A stretch of DNA of 63,812 bases from Telmatospirillum sp. (GTDB lineage: Bacteria; Pseudomonadota; Alphaproteobacteria; Rhodospirillales; Magnetospirillaceae), in contig JARLJB010000238.1 of the NCBI GenBank assembly GCA_031291415.1, forward strand, positions 1 to 63,812, read 5' to 3'. Both the position numbers and the translations under genes were made by a program. Positions 9,107 through 19,468 of this stretch are shown in pieces. Under the pieces are notes generated by a model that was not told the origin of the DNA, did not search any database, and saw nothing but the letters and a program-made list of their open reading frames with translations. The first letter of the stretch is position 1. Each line of letters begins with the position of its first letter.

Positions 9107-9117
9107 CTGCACTGCAA
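9107..9117. promoter_or_regulatory. PhaR-like operator upstream of the phasin gene
   Basis: CTGCACTGCAA matches the CTGC-N3-GCAG site described for PhaR, the phasin repressor of Paracoccus and Rhodobacter, with one mismatch. It lies 57 bases before the phasin ATG, just downstream of the predicted -10, where binding would block transcription. Confidence 0.5.
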
Positions 9118-9125
9118 CAAACGGA

Positions 9126-9153
9126 AGGATATCCAAATTACCTTAGGTTGCAA
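9126..9153 (-). promoter_or_regulatory. Predicted promoter of the phasin gene
   Basis: On the minus strand TTGCAA and TATCCT are separated by 16 bases, placing the transcription start near 9119 and the PhaR-like operator over the start region. Confidence 0.5.
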
Positions 9154-9211
9154 GAGGATTTTTGTGCGCTGCACCATTTTTGTTAAAGCGTCATGCGATC
9201 ACGTCAAACGC

Positions 9212-9253
9212 CCATGCTCGGCAGGCCAAGCGCTGCTGGCCTGCCGAGCATGG
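9212..9253. terminator. Terminator hairpin downstream of alaS
   Basis: A perfect 17-bp stem (CCATGCTCGGCAGGCCA with its complement) and an 8-base loop begin six bases after the alaS stop. There is no long T run on the minus strand, so termination efficiency is uncertain. Confidence 0.7.
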
Positions 9254-9258
9254 TTTCA

Positions 9259-11895
9259 CTATTTGCCGGACAACACCGTTTCGATCGCCACCAGCGCGTC
9301 TTTCGCGTGGCCATTGTCTGTTCCACCGGCCTGAGCCATGTCCGGCCGGCCGCCGCCGCCCTTGCCGCCCAGCGCCTCCGATCCGGCGCGCACCAGATCG
9401 ACCGCCGAGAAACGGGCCGTCAGGTCGTCGGTCACCGCCACCACCAGCGAGGCCTTACCGTCGGCGACGCTGACCAGTGCGACGACACCGGACCCGACCT
9501 GCTTTTTCAGCTCGTCGGCCATGCCCTTCAAATCCTTGGCGGGGACGCCTTCAAGAGAACGCCCGGCAAAGGTGATGCCGGCGACCGTCTTGTTGGTCGC
9601 CGCCTGGGCTCCGCCGGTCGCCATCTGGCGACGCAGATCGGAAACCTCGCGCTCCAGACGCCGCCGCTCTTCGAGCAGCGCTTCGATACGGCCGGGCAAC
9701 TCGCCCGGCGTTGCCTTGATCGCCTGGGCAGCCCGCCCCAAAAGTTCGGCCTGTTCGGTAACCCAGACTTCGGCGGCGGCCCCCACCACCGCTTCGATGC
9801 GACGGACACCGGCAGCCACGGCGCTCTCGCCGATCAGCTTGAACAGACCGATGTCACCGGTCCGCCGCACATGAGTTCCGCCGCAGAGCTCGACGGAGTA
9901 TTTCTCCGCTCCCTCGCCCATAGAGACGACACGCACTTCGTCGCCGTATTTCTCACCAAACAGGGCCATGGCGCCGGCTTCGATAGCAGCATCAGGCGTC
10001 GTCAGCAGGGTTTCCACCGGAAGATTGGCACGAATCCGATCATTGACCTCATCCTCGACCAAACGAATTTCCTCTGGCGAGAACGGCTTGTTATGGCTGA
10101 CGTCGAAACGCAGCCGATCGGGGGCCACCAACGATCCCTTCTGCGTGACATGGCTCCCCACGAAATGGTGGAGCGCCGCATGCAGAAGGTGAGTGGCGGA
10201 ATGGTGGGCTCTGAGAGCGGCACGGCGCTTCGGATCGACCACCAGGTCGGCGAAGTCCCCGACGGCGATTTCACCCTCATCGACGGTCCCCAGATGGACG
10301 ATCAGATCGCCCAGCTTTTTCTGGGAATCGGTCACTGTCACCCGCCCCTTGCCGGCCGCCGTAATGGATCCGACATCACCCATTTGTCCGCCCGATTCGC
10401 CGTAGAACGGCGTCTGGTTGACGATCACGGCCACCGTCGCACCGGCTTTGATCTTGTCGACCGGCTTGCCATCGGACAACAGGGCGACAATCTGGCCTTC
10501 GGCATGCTCGGTGTCATACCCCAGGAACTCGGTGGCTCCGACCTTTTCGCGGGTCTCGAACCACACCGCCTCGGTCGCCGCCTCGCCAGAGCCGGCCCAG
10601 GCCTTACGCGCCTCGGCACGCTGACGGGCCATCGCCTTATCGAAGGCCGGAACATCGACGGAAAGGCCCCGCGCCTTCAAGGCATCTTGGGTAAGATCGA
10701 GTGGAAATCCGAAGGTGTCGTAAAGACGGAACGCCACGTCGCCGTTCAGGCGCCCACCGGCCGGCAGACTGGCAGATTCCTCGTCGAGCAGCTTGAGGCC
10801 GCGTTCGAGGGTCTGCTTGAAGCGCGTCTCCTCAAGCTTCAAGGTTTCGGTAATCAGCGCCTGCGCCCGAACCAGCTCGGGGAAAGCCTGCCCCATCTGG
10901 GCGACCAAGGCCGGCACCAGCTTCCACAGCAACGGATCACGGCATCCCATCAATTGAGCGTGACGCATGGCCCGGCGCATGATGCGGCGCAACACGTAAC
11001 CGCGGCCTTCGTTGGACGGCAACACGCCATCGGCGATCAGGAAGCTGGACGACCGCAGATGGTCGGCGATGACACGATGCGACACACGGTGCACGCCATC
11101 GGCGGCCGCCCCGGATGCATCCGCCGATGCCGCGATCAGCGCGCGGAACAGGTCGATGTCGTAGTTGTCGTGCACGCCCTGCAGGACGGCGGCCAGACGC
11201 TCGAGACCCATGCCGGTATCGATTGAGGGACGCGGCAGCGCGATACGTTGGTCCGGTGTCACCTGCTCATACTGCATGAACACCAGATTCCAGATTTCGA
11301 TGAAGCGGTCGCCATCGGCCTCCGGACTGCCGGGCGGGCCACCGGCGATATGCTCGCCGTGGTCGTAGAAGATCTCCGAGCAAGGGCCGCAGGGACCGGT
11401 ATCGCCCATCGCCCAGAAATTGTCGTGCGTCGGAATGCGGATGATCCGGCGCTCCGGCAAGCCCGATATCCGTCGCCAGAGATCGAAAGCCTCGTCGTCG
11501 GTATGATAGACCGTCACCGAGAGACGATCGGCTGCCAAGCCGTATTCCTTGGTGATCAGCCGCCAGGCAAAATCGATGGCGCCTTCCTTGAAGTAGTCGC
11601 CGAAGGAGAAATTGCCCAACATTTCGAAGAATGTATGGTGGCGGGCCGTATAACCGACATTGTCGAGATCGTTATGCTTGCCGCCGGCGCGAACACATTT
11701 TTGCGACGTGGTGGCCCGCACATAGTCCCGTTTTTCCATGCCGGTGAAGACATTTTTGAACTGGACCATTCCGGCATTGGTAAACATCAACGTCGGATCG
11801 TTGCGCGGCACCAATGGACCGGACGGCACAGCGGTGTGACCGTTCTTGGCAAAGAAGTCGAGAAACGTGCTGCGGATATCGTTTGCTGTCTGCAT
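9259..11895 (-). CDS. alaS: Alanyl-tRNA synthetase
   Basis: Charges tRNA-Ala with alanine and hydrolyses mischarged Ser/Gly-tRNA-Ala. The 878-residue protein has standard length. The class II catalytic core starts at the N-terminus ([30 protein letters not shown]). The editing domain carries the zinc-binding [13 protein letters not shown] and the later [13 protein letters not shown], and the C-terminal oligomerisation domain follows. It lies downstream of recA in the same direction, a common alphaproteobacterial arrangement, but a 453-bp gap with a palindromic element separates them. Separate transcription is therefore likely. Confidence 0.97.
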   Translation of the reverse strand: MQTANDIRSTFLDFFAKNGHTAVPSGPLVPRNDPTLMFTNAGMVQFKNVFTGMEKRDYVRATTSQKCVRAGGKHNDLDNVGYTARHHTFFEMLGNFSFGDYFKEGAIDFAWRLITKEYGLAADRLSVTVYHTDDEAFDLWRRISGLPERRIIRIPTHDNFWAMGDTGPCGPCSEIFYDHGEHIAGGPPGSPEADGDRFIEIWNLVFMQYEQVTPDQRIALPRPSIDTGMGLERLAAVLQGVHDNYDIDLFRALIAASADASGAAADGVHRVSHRVIADHLRSSSFLIADGVLPSNEGRGYVLRRIMRRAMRHAQLMGCRDPLLWKLVPALVAQMGQAFPELVRAQALITETLKLEETRFKQTLERGLKLLDEESASLPAGGRLNGDVAFRLYDTFGFPLDLTQDALKARGLSVDVPAFDKAMARQRAEARKAWAGSGEAATEAVWFETREKVGATEFLGYDTEHAEGQIVALLSDGKPVDKIKAGATVAVIVNQTPFYGESGGQMGDVGSITAAGKGRVTVTDSQKKLGDLIVHLGTVDEGEIAVGDFADLVVDPKRRAALRAHHSATHLLHAALHHFVGSHVTQKGSLVAPDRLRFDVSHNKPFSPEEIRLVEDEVNDRIRANLPVETLLTTPDAAIEAGAMALFGEKYGDEVRVVSMGEGAEKYSVELCGGTHVRRTGDIGLFKLIGESAVAAGVRRIEAVVGAAAEVWVTEQAELLGRAAQAIKATPGELPGRIEALLEERRRLEREVSDLRRQMATGGAQAATNKTVAGITFAGRSLEGVPAKDLKGMADELKKQVGSGVVALVSVADGKASLVVAVTDDLTARFSAVDLVRAGSEALGGKGGGGRPDMAQAGGTDNGHAKDALVAIETVLSGK

Positions 11896-12348
11896 GACTA
11901 TCTATGTACCCAAACCATCGGACCAACCACAGTGGCGGGCCGTCTTGTCCAACCGGGAGGTTGTTGTAACAAGCCCCTGGCCGGGTGTCCATCGCATCGC
12001 TTTGGCATAATACGTTGGCTGCGGATCGTCAAACGGCGACCGTCGAGAAAACGCGCTACAAGATGTTGGGTAAATGGTTTGTTCCACGCAGGAATGACTA
12101 AATCAGCGTGTCATCCCCGCACAAGAGGCCGCAAGTCATTCAACCTGGTGGCACCGGCGTCCCTGCCGTTGTTCCGGCGGAGCCGGAAAATTCAAGAAAT
12201 TCCGCTTTTTGGCGGACATGGGCAGGGACGCCCATGCCACCGATCCAACCTATTCACATCCTGAGCTCAGCGGGGATGACCGTTATAAAATTATCAATCA
12301 ATCATCCTCTCGGCCAACCGACGACAGCCTCAACTCGAAAGAGTCGCT
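11896..12348. other. Intergenic region between alaS and recA
   Basis: This 453-bp stretch has no supported gene. Its alaS-proximal half should contain the alaS promoter, though no clear -35/-10 pair stands out. The recA-proximal half is filled by the palindromic element. Confidence 0.7.
12110..12280. repeat. 171-bp palindromic element (MITE-like or REP-like)
   Basis: Perfect 11-bp terminal inverted repeats GTCATCCCCGC and GCGGGGATGAC bound the element. Inside, two 21-base arms (12147-12167 and 12221-12241) pair at 19 of 21 positions. A third nested hairpin (TTCCGGC-GGA-GCCGGAA) occupies the centre. The spacings on each side are similar (26 and 28 bases), so the whole unit is a large imperfect palindrome. 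It carries no coding sequence. A similar half-site, GCAGGAATGAC, lies just outside at 12088-12098. Confidence 0.7.
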
Positions 12349-13431
12349 CTATTCCTCGGTGACCACCCCGTCGGCATCGACGGCGACCGGGGCACCGCTC
12401 AGGGCGTCGGCGATGACCACCGAATTCTGGCGGATTGCCGCCTCGATTTCCGCGGCGACCGCCGGATTATCGCGCAAGAATCCCTTGGCGTTTTCCCGTC
12501 CCTGACCGATACGCTGGGAATTATAGGAAAACCACGCACCGGACTTCTCGACGATACCCGCCTTGACGCCGAGATCGACCAATTCGCCGGTCTTGGATAC
12601 GCCTTCGCCATACATGATATCGAATTCGACAACCTTGAACGGCGGGGCCAGCTTGTTCTTCACCACCTTGACGCGGGTCTGATTGCCCACCACTTCGTCA
12701 CGGTCCTTGATGCTGCCGATCCGGCGAATATCGAGACGAACCGAAGCATAGAATTTCAAGGCGTTACCGCCGGTCGTGGTCTCCGGCGATCCGAACATCA
12801 CGCCGATCTTCATCCGGATCTGATTGATGAAGATGACCATGCAGTTGGACCGCGACACCGTGGACGTCAATTTCCGCAGAGCCTGGCTCATCAGACGGGC
12901 CTGCAAACCGACATGGGAATCGCCCATCTCGCCTTCCAATTCGGCCCGCGGCACCAAGGCCGCCACGGAATCGACCACCAACACGTCAATGGCTCCCGAA
13001 CGGACCAGGGTGTCGGCAATCTCCAATGCCTGTTCTCCGGCATCGGGCTGGGAAATCAGCAGTTCATCGAGATTAACGCCGAGTTTGCGGGCATATCCGG
13101 GATCAAGCGCATGCTCCGCATCGATAAATGCGCAGGTCCCGCTCTTTTTCTGAGCTTCGGCGATGACATGCAAAGCCAGGGTCGTCTTACCCGAACTTTC
13201 CGGACCATAGATTTCGACGATCCGTCCTCGCGGCAATCCTCCGATCCCCAAGGCCACATCAAGTCCAAGAGATCCGGTGGAGATCGCCTCCACATCCACG
13301 ACGTCGTGAGATCCCATCCGCATGATCGAGCCTTTGCCAAAGGCCCGCTCGATCTGCGTGAGCGCAGCATCCAAAGCTTTCTGCTTGTCCATCGTATCCT
13401 TGTCCACCAGCCGAAGAGCGGTCTGATTCAT
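12349..13431 (-). CDS. recA: Recombinase A
   Basis: DNA strand-exchange protein and co-protease for LexA self-cleavage. The 360-residue sequence is typical throughout: Walker A GPESSGKT at residues 76-83, LVVDSVAAL for Walker B, and the DNA-binding loop region [21 protein letters not shown]. The acidic tail ends DADGVVTEE. An SOS box and a plausible promoter are present upstream. It lies between cckA and alaS, an order seen widely in alphaproteobacteria. Confidence 0.98.
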   Translation of the reverse strand: MNQTALRLVDKDTMDKQKALDAALTQIERAFGKGSIMRMGSHDVVDVEAISTGSLGLDVALGIGGLPRGRIVEIYGPESSGKTTLALHVIAEAQKKSGTCAFIDAEHALDPGYARKLGVNLDELLISQPDAGEQALEIADTLVRSGAIDVLVVDSVAALVPRAELEGEMGDSHVGLQARLMSQALRKLTSTVSRSNCMVIFINQIRMKIGVMFGSPETTTGGNALKFYASVRLDIRRIGSIKDRDEVVGNQTRVKVVKNKLAPPFKVVEFDIMYGEGVSKTGELVDLGVKAGIVEKSGAWFSYNSQRIGQGRENAKGFLRDNPAVAAEIEAAIRQNSVVIADALSGAPVAVDADGVVTEE

Positions 13432-13482
13432 GTTGCGGTCCCCAGTTATTCCACACCTTGCAAGGGCGATGCAATCCGCAAC

Positions 13483-13510
13483 ACTGTACCCCCTTTGTTC
13501 CTAATGGCAA
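13483..13510 (-). promoter_or_regulatory. Predicted recA promoter
   Basis: On the minus strand TTGCCA and TACAGT are separated by 16 bases. The -10 element lies about 50 bases before the recA start codon, and the SOS box ends eight bases upstream of the -35. Confidence 0.5.
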
Positions 13511-13517
13511 GGCAAAT

Positions 13518-13532
13518 GTTCTTGTCTTGTTC
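13518..13532. promoter_or_regulatory. LexA-binding SOS box of alphaproteobacterial type
   Basis: GTTCTTGTCTTGTTC is an exact match to the direct-repeat consensus GTTC-N7-GTTC used by LexA in alphaproteobacteria. It lies 87 bases upstream of the recA start codon, just upstream of the predicted -35. Confidence 0.88.
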
Positions 13533-13597
13533 CGGTCAACCATTCCGCGAAACCTCGATCCCCACAGGAATCGGCTCAAAGCAGCGGTCCCGCGGGA

Positions 13598-16036
13598 CTA
13601 GGAGACCTCGCCCAACACGTCCTTGACCTTGCTGGCCAACTGTTTCAGGGAAAACGGCTTGGGCAGGAAGTGGATACCATCTTCCCCCGAAAACTCTCCC
13701 AAAGCGACATCTTCGGCATAGCCCGACATCAGAATGACCTGGATATGCGGCCGCTCCATGCGAACCAACCGCGCCAGGGTGGCGCCATCCATGCCCGGCA
13801 TCACCACGTCGGAGACCAGAACGTCGACCCCCTCCTCGCCATGCAGGACGTCGAGAGCGTTCTCGCCCGATCGCGCCTCGAGGACCCGGTAGCCTTTGTT
13901 ACGCAAGGCGCGCGCACCGAACAGGCGCACGGCATCCTCGTCCTCGACGATCAAAATGGTTCCTGTTCCGGTAAGGTCGCCGATTTGCGCGGCCTGTTCC
14001 CCGCCGGCGAATTTCGCCCGCACACCGGGTTCGGCACCGTCAAACCGGGGCAGGTAGATGGAGAAGATCGAACCATGGCCGGGCTGGCTGTCGACGAAAA
14101 CGAAGCCGTCCGTTTGACGCACGATGCCATAGACCGTCGACAGACCAAGGCCGGTGCCGGCGCCGACCTCCTTCGTCGAGAAGAATGGTTCGAAAATCCG
14201 CCCCAGATTTTCCGGGCTGATTCCCGTGCCGGTATCGGCCACTTCGATCAGCACATAGTCGCCGGGCGGCATGACGTCGGCCCCTCGCTGGTAGGGGCGT
14301 TCGTTATGGAAGACCCGCGTCATGACGCTCAGTTGGCCGCCGCCCAGCATGGCGTCCCGGGCATTAACCGCCAGGTTGATGATGACCTGGTCGAACTGGC
14401 CTGGATCGACGCGGACCAGCCCCAGATCGCGGCCATGGGTAATCGACAGCTCGATCGTCTCGCCCAGCAGACGGCGCAGCAGGTTGGACAACTCTGCCAA
14501 GGCGTCGGTGACGTCGAAAAGACGCGGCTGCAGTGCCTGCCGTCGCGAAAATGCCAAAAGCTGACGGACCAGGCTGGCCGCCCGATTGGCGTTTTGCTTG
14601 ATCTGCATGATATCGGCGAAAGACGCGTCGCCGGGACCATGGCGTTGCAGCAACAGATCGCAAAAGCCGATCATCGCGGTCAGAAGATTGTTGAAATCGT
14701 GCGCGATCCCGCCTGCCAGCTGGCCCATCGCCTGCATTTTCTGGCTTTGGGCGAATTGCAATTCGAGGTTTTTCTGTTCCGTCGTATCGATGAAATGCAG
14801 CATCAGGCCCGAGACACCGCCCTCGTCGGCCGCCGGACTGACATAGAGCGTGGCCACCATTTCGCCGCCACGGCCGGCCAGACGCACCGGCAGATGCGTT
14901 CCCGGACTGGTTCCCATCAACACGCGTCCGAGATGCTCGGCGGCGGGCCCTTTGTCGTCCTCGGCGATGAAATCAACGACCGGAGAACCGATCACCTCCT
15001 CGGCGGTCACTCCGGCCATCTCGGCGAAAGCCGGGTTGCACAGGCTGACCGTGGTATCAGGATCGACCAGGACGATGCCGACCGGCGCATCTTCGAACAA
15101 CCAGTGGAAGCGGCGATCCGAGGCTTTCAACGCGCGTTCCCAATGACGTTCGGGCATCAGATCGCGGACGACGATCGAGCGGGTCAAAGTCTCGCCGCCC
15201 TCATCGAAAACGGTATGTGTGACGAACGCCTGGAAGACGTCGCCGTTGCGCCCCTTAAGCCGCATTTCGGCGCGATCTTCCTCCGGATTGGGGACAACCC
15301 CCAAGACGTCGACCAGTTCCTGGCCAACCAGCGCTTCGGCCGGATGGCCGATCCATTCGGCAAGCCGCTGGTTGACGAACCGGAAACGGCCTTCGGTGTC
15401 GGCCGAATAGAAGCCGACCGGCATGAAGTCGATAAAATCGGCCAACATTTCATGGTCCCGGCGTAGCGTTTCCTCAATGGCCCGCCTTGCCGACACGTCT
15501 TCAGCGGTCCACAGGATACCGCCTCCGCCCAGCGGATAGACCGCCAACGCCAGCCAGTCGCGACCACCTTGCGCTCCCGGCAAGGAAATTTCGGCGGAAT
15601 GGGATCCGCCGTGCCGGGCGGCAGCGGCCAATCGCTGCAGTTCCTCCTCTGCCCGTTCGTCACCCGAAACCCGTAGCAGCAAGGGCGCGCATGGAGCCTC
15701 CGGCGGACCGAAGGTCTGCTCGGCCATCGCGTTACGCAGGATTTCCTGACCATCGGCGTCGAAAACCAGCCGGGCGCGATGATCGCCGCCCAACGCCGCC
15801 TCCAGCCGCCCGGTCCGCACGGATCGCCGTGCGCGATCTCCGAGCTTCGACAACAATCCGGCAATGGCAGCCAAAGCCACGACGGTTACGATAAAAACGG
15901 CAGTCCACTGCCATTGTCCGTCCAAAGGCGACAAGGCCAAACCAACCAACAGACAGACGGCGCCCAGCACCAGCCAGGTCAGGGGAGTAGTGCGCAACGC
16001 CTCAGCGGCGGAGCTTGCCTTTGAGACGCATGACAT
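13598..16036 (-). CDS. cckA: Cell-cycle hybrid histidine kinase CckA
   Basis: An inner-membrane hybrid kinase that, with ChpT, controls phosphorylation of the master regulator CtrA. The 812 residues contain two membrane helices (about 19-38 and 45-63), a divergent PAS-like region and two PAS domains (about 195-295 and 305-420). Then come HisKA with the diagnostic [20 protein letters not shown] (His446), HATPase (about 545-665, DTGTGIS and [14 protein letters not shown]) and a receiver domain (about 692-812) with Asp743 in [10 protein letters not shown]. The match around the His box is strong for CckA rather than for a generic hybrid kinase. Its start overlaps the flhB end by 35 bases, so it is the last gene of a flagellar export operon. 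Confidence 0.92.
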   Translation of the reverse strand: MSCVSKASSAAEALRTTPLTWLVLGAVCLLVGLALSPLDGQWQWTAVFIVTVVALAAIAGLLSKLGDRARRSVRTGRLEAALGGDHRARLVFDADGQEILRNAMAEQTFGPPEAPCAPLLLRVSGDERAEEELQRLAAAARHGGSHSAEISLPGAQGGRDWLALAVYPLGGGGILWTAEDVSARRAIEETLRRDHEMLADFIDFMPVGFYSADTEGRFRFVNQRLAEWIGHPAEALVGQELVDVLGVVPNPEEDRAEMRLKGRNGDVFQAFVTHTVFDEGGETLTRSIVVRDLMPERHWERALKASDRRFHWLFEDAPVGIVLVDPDTTVSLCNPAFAEMAGVTAEEVIGSPVVDFIAEDDKGPAAEHLGRVLMGTSPGTHLPVRLAGRGGEMVATLYVSPAADEGGVSGLMLHFIDTTEQKNLELQFAQSQKMQAMGQLAGGIAHDFNNLLTAMIGFCDLLLQRHGPGDASFADIMQIKQNANRAASLVRQLLAFSRRQALQPRLFDVTDALAELSNLLRRLLGETIELSITHGRDLGLVRVDPGQFDQVIINLAVNARDAMLGGGQLSVMTRVFHNERPYQRGADVMPPGDYVLIEVADTGTGISPENLGRIFEPFFSTKEVGAGTGLGLSTVYGIVRQTDGFVFVDSQPGHGSIFSIYLPRFDGAEPGVRAKFAGGEQAAQIGDLTGTGTILIVEDEDAVRLFGARALRNKGYRVLEARSGENALDVLHGEEGVDVLVSDVVMPGMDGATLARLVRMERPHIQVILMSGYAEDVALGEFSGEDGIHFLPKPFSLKQLASKVKDVLGEVS

Positions 16037-17072
16037 AACTGATCACCTCGGCTACAGCCTTGTATTGATCCGGCTGAATCTCTCTATCGATATCCACTGT
16101 GGCATATAATGCCCGCGCCAGGGGCGGATTTTCCACGATCGGAACGTCGTGTTCCTCAGCGACCTCGCGTATCCGGAAGGCGACCAGATTCTGTCCCTTG
16201 GCCACCAGAACCGGCGCATTCATGGTATCGGCGTCGTACTTCAAAGCGCAGGCGTAGTGGGTCGGGTTCGTGACCACCACGTCGGCCTTCGGCACCGCCG
16301 CCATCATTCGGCCACGCGCTCTTTGCATCCGCAACGAACGCAGGCGGGATTTGATCAGCGGATCGCCTTCTGTCTGCTTATTTTCTTCCTTAACTTCCTG
16401 CTTGCTCATGCGCAGCTTCTTCATGAAAGCAAAGCGCTGGTAGAACCAGTCGGCCGCCGCGATGACGATCGTGACCAGGGCGATGGCCAGCATCAAGCGA
16501 ATCAGAACATGGTGCAGGTACCTGAGAATTGCCTCGGTCTCCATCGACGGCAACAGGTCGAGATCGTTGATCCGGGGCTTCAGGGCGATGTAGCAGATAG
16601 CGCCGACCACCACCATTTTGGCGATGCTCTTGACCAGTTCCACCACCGACTGCAGCGAGAACATGCGGCCGAAACCGGCCAGCGGACTGATCTTCTTCAA
16701 ATCCGGCATGATCTTGCTGAAGACGATCATCCAACCGGTCTGGGCAATGGAGGACGTGAAGCCGACAATCAGCAGGAAAGCGAACGGCATGGCGATGGCA
16801 AGACCAACGTGGGACAACAGATCGCTGGCCAATCCCGTCAATTCCGACGTCGTGCCGACCCTCATCGTTTCAGGCTGCTCGAGAAAACGCGCCAGATAAA
16901 TCCGCAACCGCTCCATCGACATCGGCGCGATCAACCACACGAAGACGGTGATGGCGACCAGCATGGCCGCCGTCTTTACTTCCTGGGATTGAGAGATATC
17001 ACCTTCTTCACGCGCCTTGGAAAGACGGTGACCGGTTGGTTGTTCGGATTTGGAGTCGTCGTCTTCGGCCAT
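16002..17072 (-). CDS. flhB: Flagellar export switch protein FlhB
   Basis: Membrane component of the flagellar type III export gate that switches substrate specificity from rod/hook to filament proteins. The 356 residues have four hydrophobic segments and a long cytoplasmic C-terminal domain. The autocleavage motif NPTH is intact at residues 269-272 (VVVTNPTHYACALKYD). It follows fliR by three bases and overlaps cckA, consistent with translational coupling. The N-terminus (SKSEQPTGHRLSKAREEGDI) matches the family. Confidence 0.96.
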   Translation of the reverse strand: MAEDDDSKSEQPTGHRLSKAREEGDISQSQEVKTAAMLVAITVFVWLIAPMSMERLRIYLARFLEQPETMRVGTTSELTGLASDLLSHVGLAIAMPFAFLLIVGFTSSIAQTGWMIVFSKIMPDLKKISPLAGFGRMFSLQSVVELVKSIAKMVVVGAICYIALKPRINDLDLLPSMETEAILRYLHHVLIRLMLAIALVTIVIAAADWFYQRFAFMKKLRMSKQEVKEENKQTEGDPLIKSRLRSLRMQRARGRMMAAVPKADVVVTNPTHYACALKYDADTMNAPVLVAKGQNLVAFRIREVAEEHDVPIVENPPLARALYATVDIDREIQPDQYKAVAEVISYVMRLKGKLRR

Positions 17073-17075
17073 GGT

Positions 17076-17840
17076 TCACCCGGGCGCCAGGAAAGGCTGA
17101 AGCCCATCCGAAAAATGCCGGAGGAACCAGCTCATGATCGACGGCAGGCAGAAAGCCAAAATAGCCATGCCCCCCAAAATCTGCACAGGCATTCCAACGA
17201 AGAACACCTGGACCTGCGGAACCAGACGATTGAGCAAGGCGAGTGCCGAATTGAAAGTCACGGCGAAGACAATCAGCGGCGCCGCCAACTTGAACCCGAC
17301 CATCATGCTATCGGACGCGCAACGCATCAGCGCCTGGGAAAAATCGTCGAACGGCAAAGGCTGTCCGGGCAAGAACAATGCGTAACTGTCAACGATGGCC
17401 TGGAACATCAGATGGTGGGTGTCGGTAACGAAGACCACGCTGATGGCGATCAGGTTGAGAAAGCCGGTCAGCAACTGACTCTGTTCCTGCGTGACCACAT
17501 CGTTGGTGAACATATTGGTCAGCCCGACCGCAAAACCGACGGCGCTTCCGGCAATGTCGATCGGCATGATGAGAACCCGCGTCAGGACGCCAAAAAACAG
17601 GCCGACTGTCACCTCCCCGCCAATCAGCAAAACCATCGACATTGGATCAGGCGGCATTCGCGGCAGCTGTCCCGCCAGACTGGGCAGCAGCAAAAAGGCG
17701 ATAGCGAGCGCCAACAGCAGACGAAACCGGGTGAATACCGCGGCGCTGCTCAATCCGGGGAAAAGCATCATCGCCGCCCCCAGGCGCGCGAAGATGAGGA
17801 TCAGGGCATAGACATCGGTGGACAGGATTTCCTTCAGCAT
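17076..17840 (-). CDS. fliR: Flagellar export protein FliR
   Basis: A hydrophobic 254-residue protein with about six membrane helices, part of the FliP-FliQ-FliR export gate. Family features are the N-terminal segment VYALILIFARLGAAMMLFPG and the later GFKLAAPLIVFAVTFNSALA. It sits between fliQ (five bases upstream) and flhB (three bases downstream). Confidence 0.94.
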   Translation of the reverse strand: MLKEILSTDVYALILIFARLGAAMMLFPGLSSAAVFTRFRLLLALAIAFLLLPSLAGQLPRMPPDPMSMVLLIGGEVTVGLFFGVLTRVLIMPIDIAGSAVGFAVGLTNMFTNDVVTQEQSQLLTGFLNLIAISVVFVTDTHHLMFQAIVDSYALFLPGQPLPFDDFSQALMRCASDSMMVGFKLAAPLIVFAVTFNSALALLNRLVPQVQVFFVGMPVQILGGMAILAFCLPSIMSWFLRHFSDGLQPFLAPG

Positions 17841-17845
17841 TCGGG

Positions 17846-18112
17846 CTACCCGCCCGCGATGGCGCGGTCCAGGACCAAATGCGTAAAATCCATCAATGTA
17901 TGCAAGATGAAGGGCAGAAAGATCAGCAAGGTCAGGAAAACCGCCAGGACCTTCGGCACGAAGGTCAGCGTCATTTCCTGGATCTGGGTCAATGCCTGGA
18001 ACAGCGAAACCACCAACCCGATGACCAGGCCGGCGACCAGCGGCGGTGCCGCCACCTTCAACATAACCAGCATACAGGCGCGGGCGAGCTCAATGAGATC
18101 TGCTTCTGTCAT
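17846..18112 (-). CDS. fliQ: Flagellar export protein FliQ
   Basis: An 88-residue protein with two membrane helices, the smallest export-gate subunit. It has the family pattern VAAPPLVAGLVIGLVVSLFQ followed by ALTQIQEMTLTFVPK. It lies between fliE and fliR in a tightly packed operon. Confidence 0.95.
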   Translation of the reverse strand: MTEADLIELARACMLVMLKVAAPPLVAGLVIGLVVSLFQALTQIQEMTLTFVPKVLAVFLTLLIFLPFILHTLMDFTHLVLDRAIAGG

Positions 18113-18126
18113 CGCGCCCAGGCAGG

Positions 18127-18450
18127 CTAGATGGCCATATGCAGGATTTCGCTGTAGGCGGAAATCACCTTGTCACGAACGGCGACGACCGTCTGCAAGG
18201 TCACTTCGGCGTTATTGACGGCGGCAACCACATCGCGAACGTCGGCTTTCCCCGCCAAGCCTTGCTTGGACAGTTCTTCGCTCTTCTTGCTGGCATCAAT
18301 GGCAGCCTTCACCCCATTTTGCAGAAGGCTCGCGAAATCGCTGCCCGGCGCCTGGCTTTCATCCGCCGCACTCGAACTCGATTCGCCTGAGATGGATTTG
18401 GCCGCATTGTTGTAAGCGGCGATGGCATCAGTGATCGAGGATATGGCCAT
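18127..18450 (-). CDS. fliE: Flagellar hook-basal body complex protein FliE
   Basis: A 107-residue protein at the junction of the MS ring and rod. The C-terminal half (NNAEVTLQTVVAVRDKVISA then YSEILHMAI) is the conserved FliE signature; the N-terminal part is Ser/Ala-rich. The gene follows flgC by 60 bases and precedes fliQ by 14, the usual flgB-flgC-fliE order. Confidence 0.95.
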   Translation of the reverse strand: MAISSITDAIAAYNNAAKSISGESSSSAADESQAPGSDFASLLQNGVKAAIDASKKSEELSKQGLAGKADVRDVVAAVNNAEVTLQTVVAVRDKVISAYSEILHMAI

Positions 18451-18510
18451 TGTCTACCTAGCGTTCTTTGTATGCCGTTCCGAAACCCGGAACAGGTTCG
18501 ATGACACCAC

Positions 18511-18921
18511 TTATTTTAACATGTCGACGGTTTTCGTAAGCATCGATTTCGACACGCTCACGACATTGAGATTGGCCTCATAGGAGCGCTGCGCCTCGCG
18601 CATGTCCATCAATTCGATAAGCGGATTGACATTGGGCGCCAGCACATAACCGCTGCTGTCGGCCGCCGGATGCTTCGGGTCGTATTTCTTCTGGAATTCC
18701 GACCGGTCGACATCGACCTTCTTGACCTTGACGACATCGGCCCCGGCGGTTTTGTCCAGAACATTGCGAAAGCTGATGATCTTGCGCCGGTAGGGCGTGG
18801 CGTCCGGAGTCGTCGGCAGGGAATCGGCATTGGCAAGATTCTCGGAGACCACACGCATCCGCTCGGATTGCGCTTTCATCCCGGATGTCGCGATCAGCGA
18901 AGCTTTATTCAGGTCGTCCAA
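18511..18921 (-). CDS. flgC: Flagellar proximal rod protein FlgC
   Basis: A 136-residue rod subunit. The N-terminal heptad helix with RMRVVSENLANADS and the C-terminal ANLNVVSVSKSMLTKTVDML are the paired terminal signatures of flagellar axial proteins. The adjacent flgB and fliE confirm the assignment. Confidence 0.96.
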   Translation of the reverse strand: MDDLNKASLIATSGMKAQSERMRVVSENLANADSLPTTPDATPYRRKIISFRNVLDKTAGADVVKVKKVDVDRSEFQKKYDPKHPAADSSGYVLAPNVNPLIELMDMREAQRSYEANLNVVSVSKSMLTKTVDMLK

Positions 18922-18955
18922 GATCTCATCCCTCCGCCCAGACCAGGCTCAACGC

Positions 18956-19354
18956 TCACGACCCTTTGCCGATCGCCGTCTTCAACATGGTAAGATGCTT
19001 GGTAAACAGATTGGCGGCGAGCTCGTAGCTGCCTTTGACCTCACCGATTTTCTGCATCTGCTCTTCGATGAGCACGGAATTGCCGTTCGGCTTCGATTCG
19101 TCGGGGCTCCGCTCGGTCACCGTTTCAAATTTGACGGGCTCGACTTCCGGCGAAACATGCATCGGATTGGTCGTCGCAGCCCTGACTGCGACATCTTTTT
19201 CAAGCATATGCTTGAAGGAAATCGGCGCCAGATCCTTCGCCTGATATCCTGTCGTATTGGCGTTGGCCACGTTCTCGGACAGAACCTCCTGGCGTTTCGA
19301 CAGCCAGTCCATGGACTTCTGCGCCATGGCAAAAAGTGTGAGATCCTCGAACAT
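18956..19354 (-). CDS. flgB: Flagellar proximal rod protein FlgB
   Basis: A 132-residue rod subunit. MFEDLTLFAMAQKSMDWLSK at the N-terminus and VLSENVANANTTGYQAKD identify FlgB. The start at 19354 was chosen because homologues begin at this Met; the same frame runs 23 codons further upstream without family similarity. It is separated from fliP by 114 bases, so it may have its own promoter or be read through from fliP. Confidence 0.94.
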   Translation of the reverse strand: MFEDLTLFAMAQKSMDWLSKRQEVLSENVANANTTGYQAKDLAPISFKHMLEKDVAVRAATTNPMHVSPEVEPVKFETVTERSPDESKPNGNSVLIEEQMQKIGEVKGSYELAANLFTKHLTMLKTAIGKGS

Positions 19355-19468
19355 GCTTTGAACCCTCGGCCAGCCTACCTCGCCTCTAGTATTGAGCTTA
19401 ATGCCGGTTGCTTTAAGAAACAATGAATGCGCGGACGCCGCTTCTCAGACAGGGCATGATTCTCAAGC

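Noticed and set aside
9193-11226. 677-aa open frame opposite alaS
   Set aside because: Composition shadow with no domain or ribosome binding site; alaS on the other strand is unmistakable.
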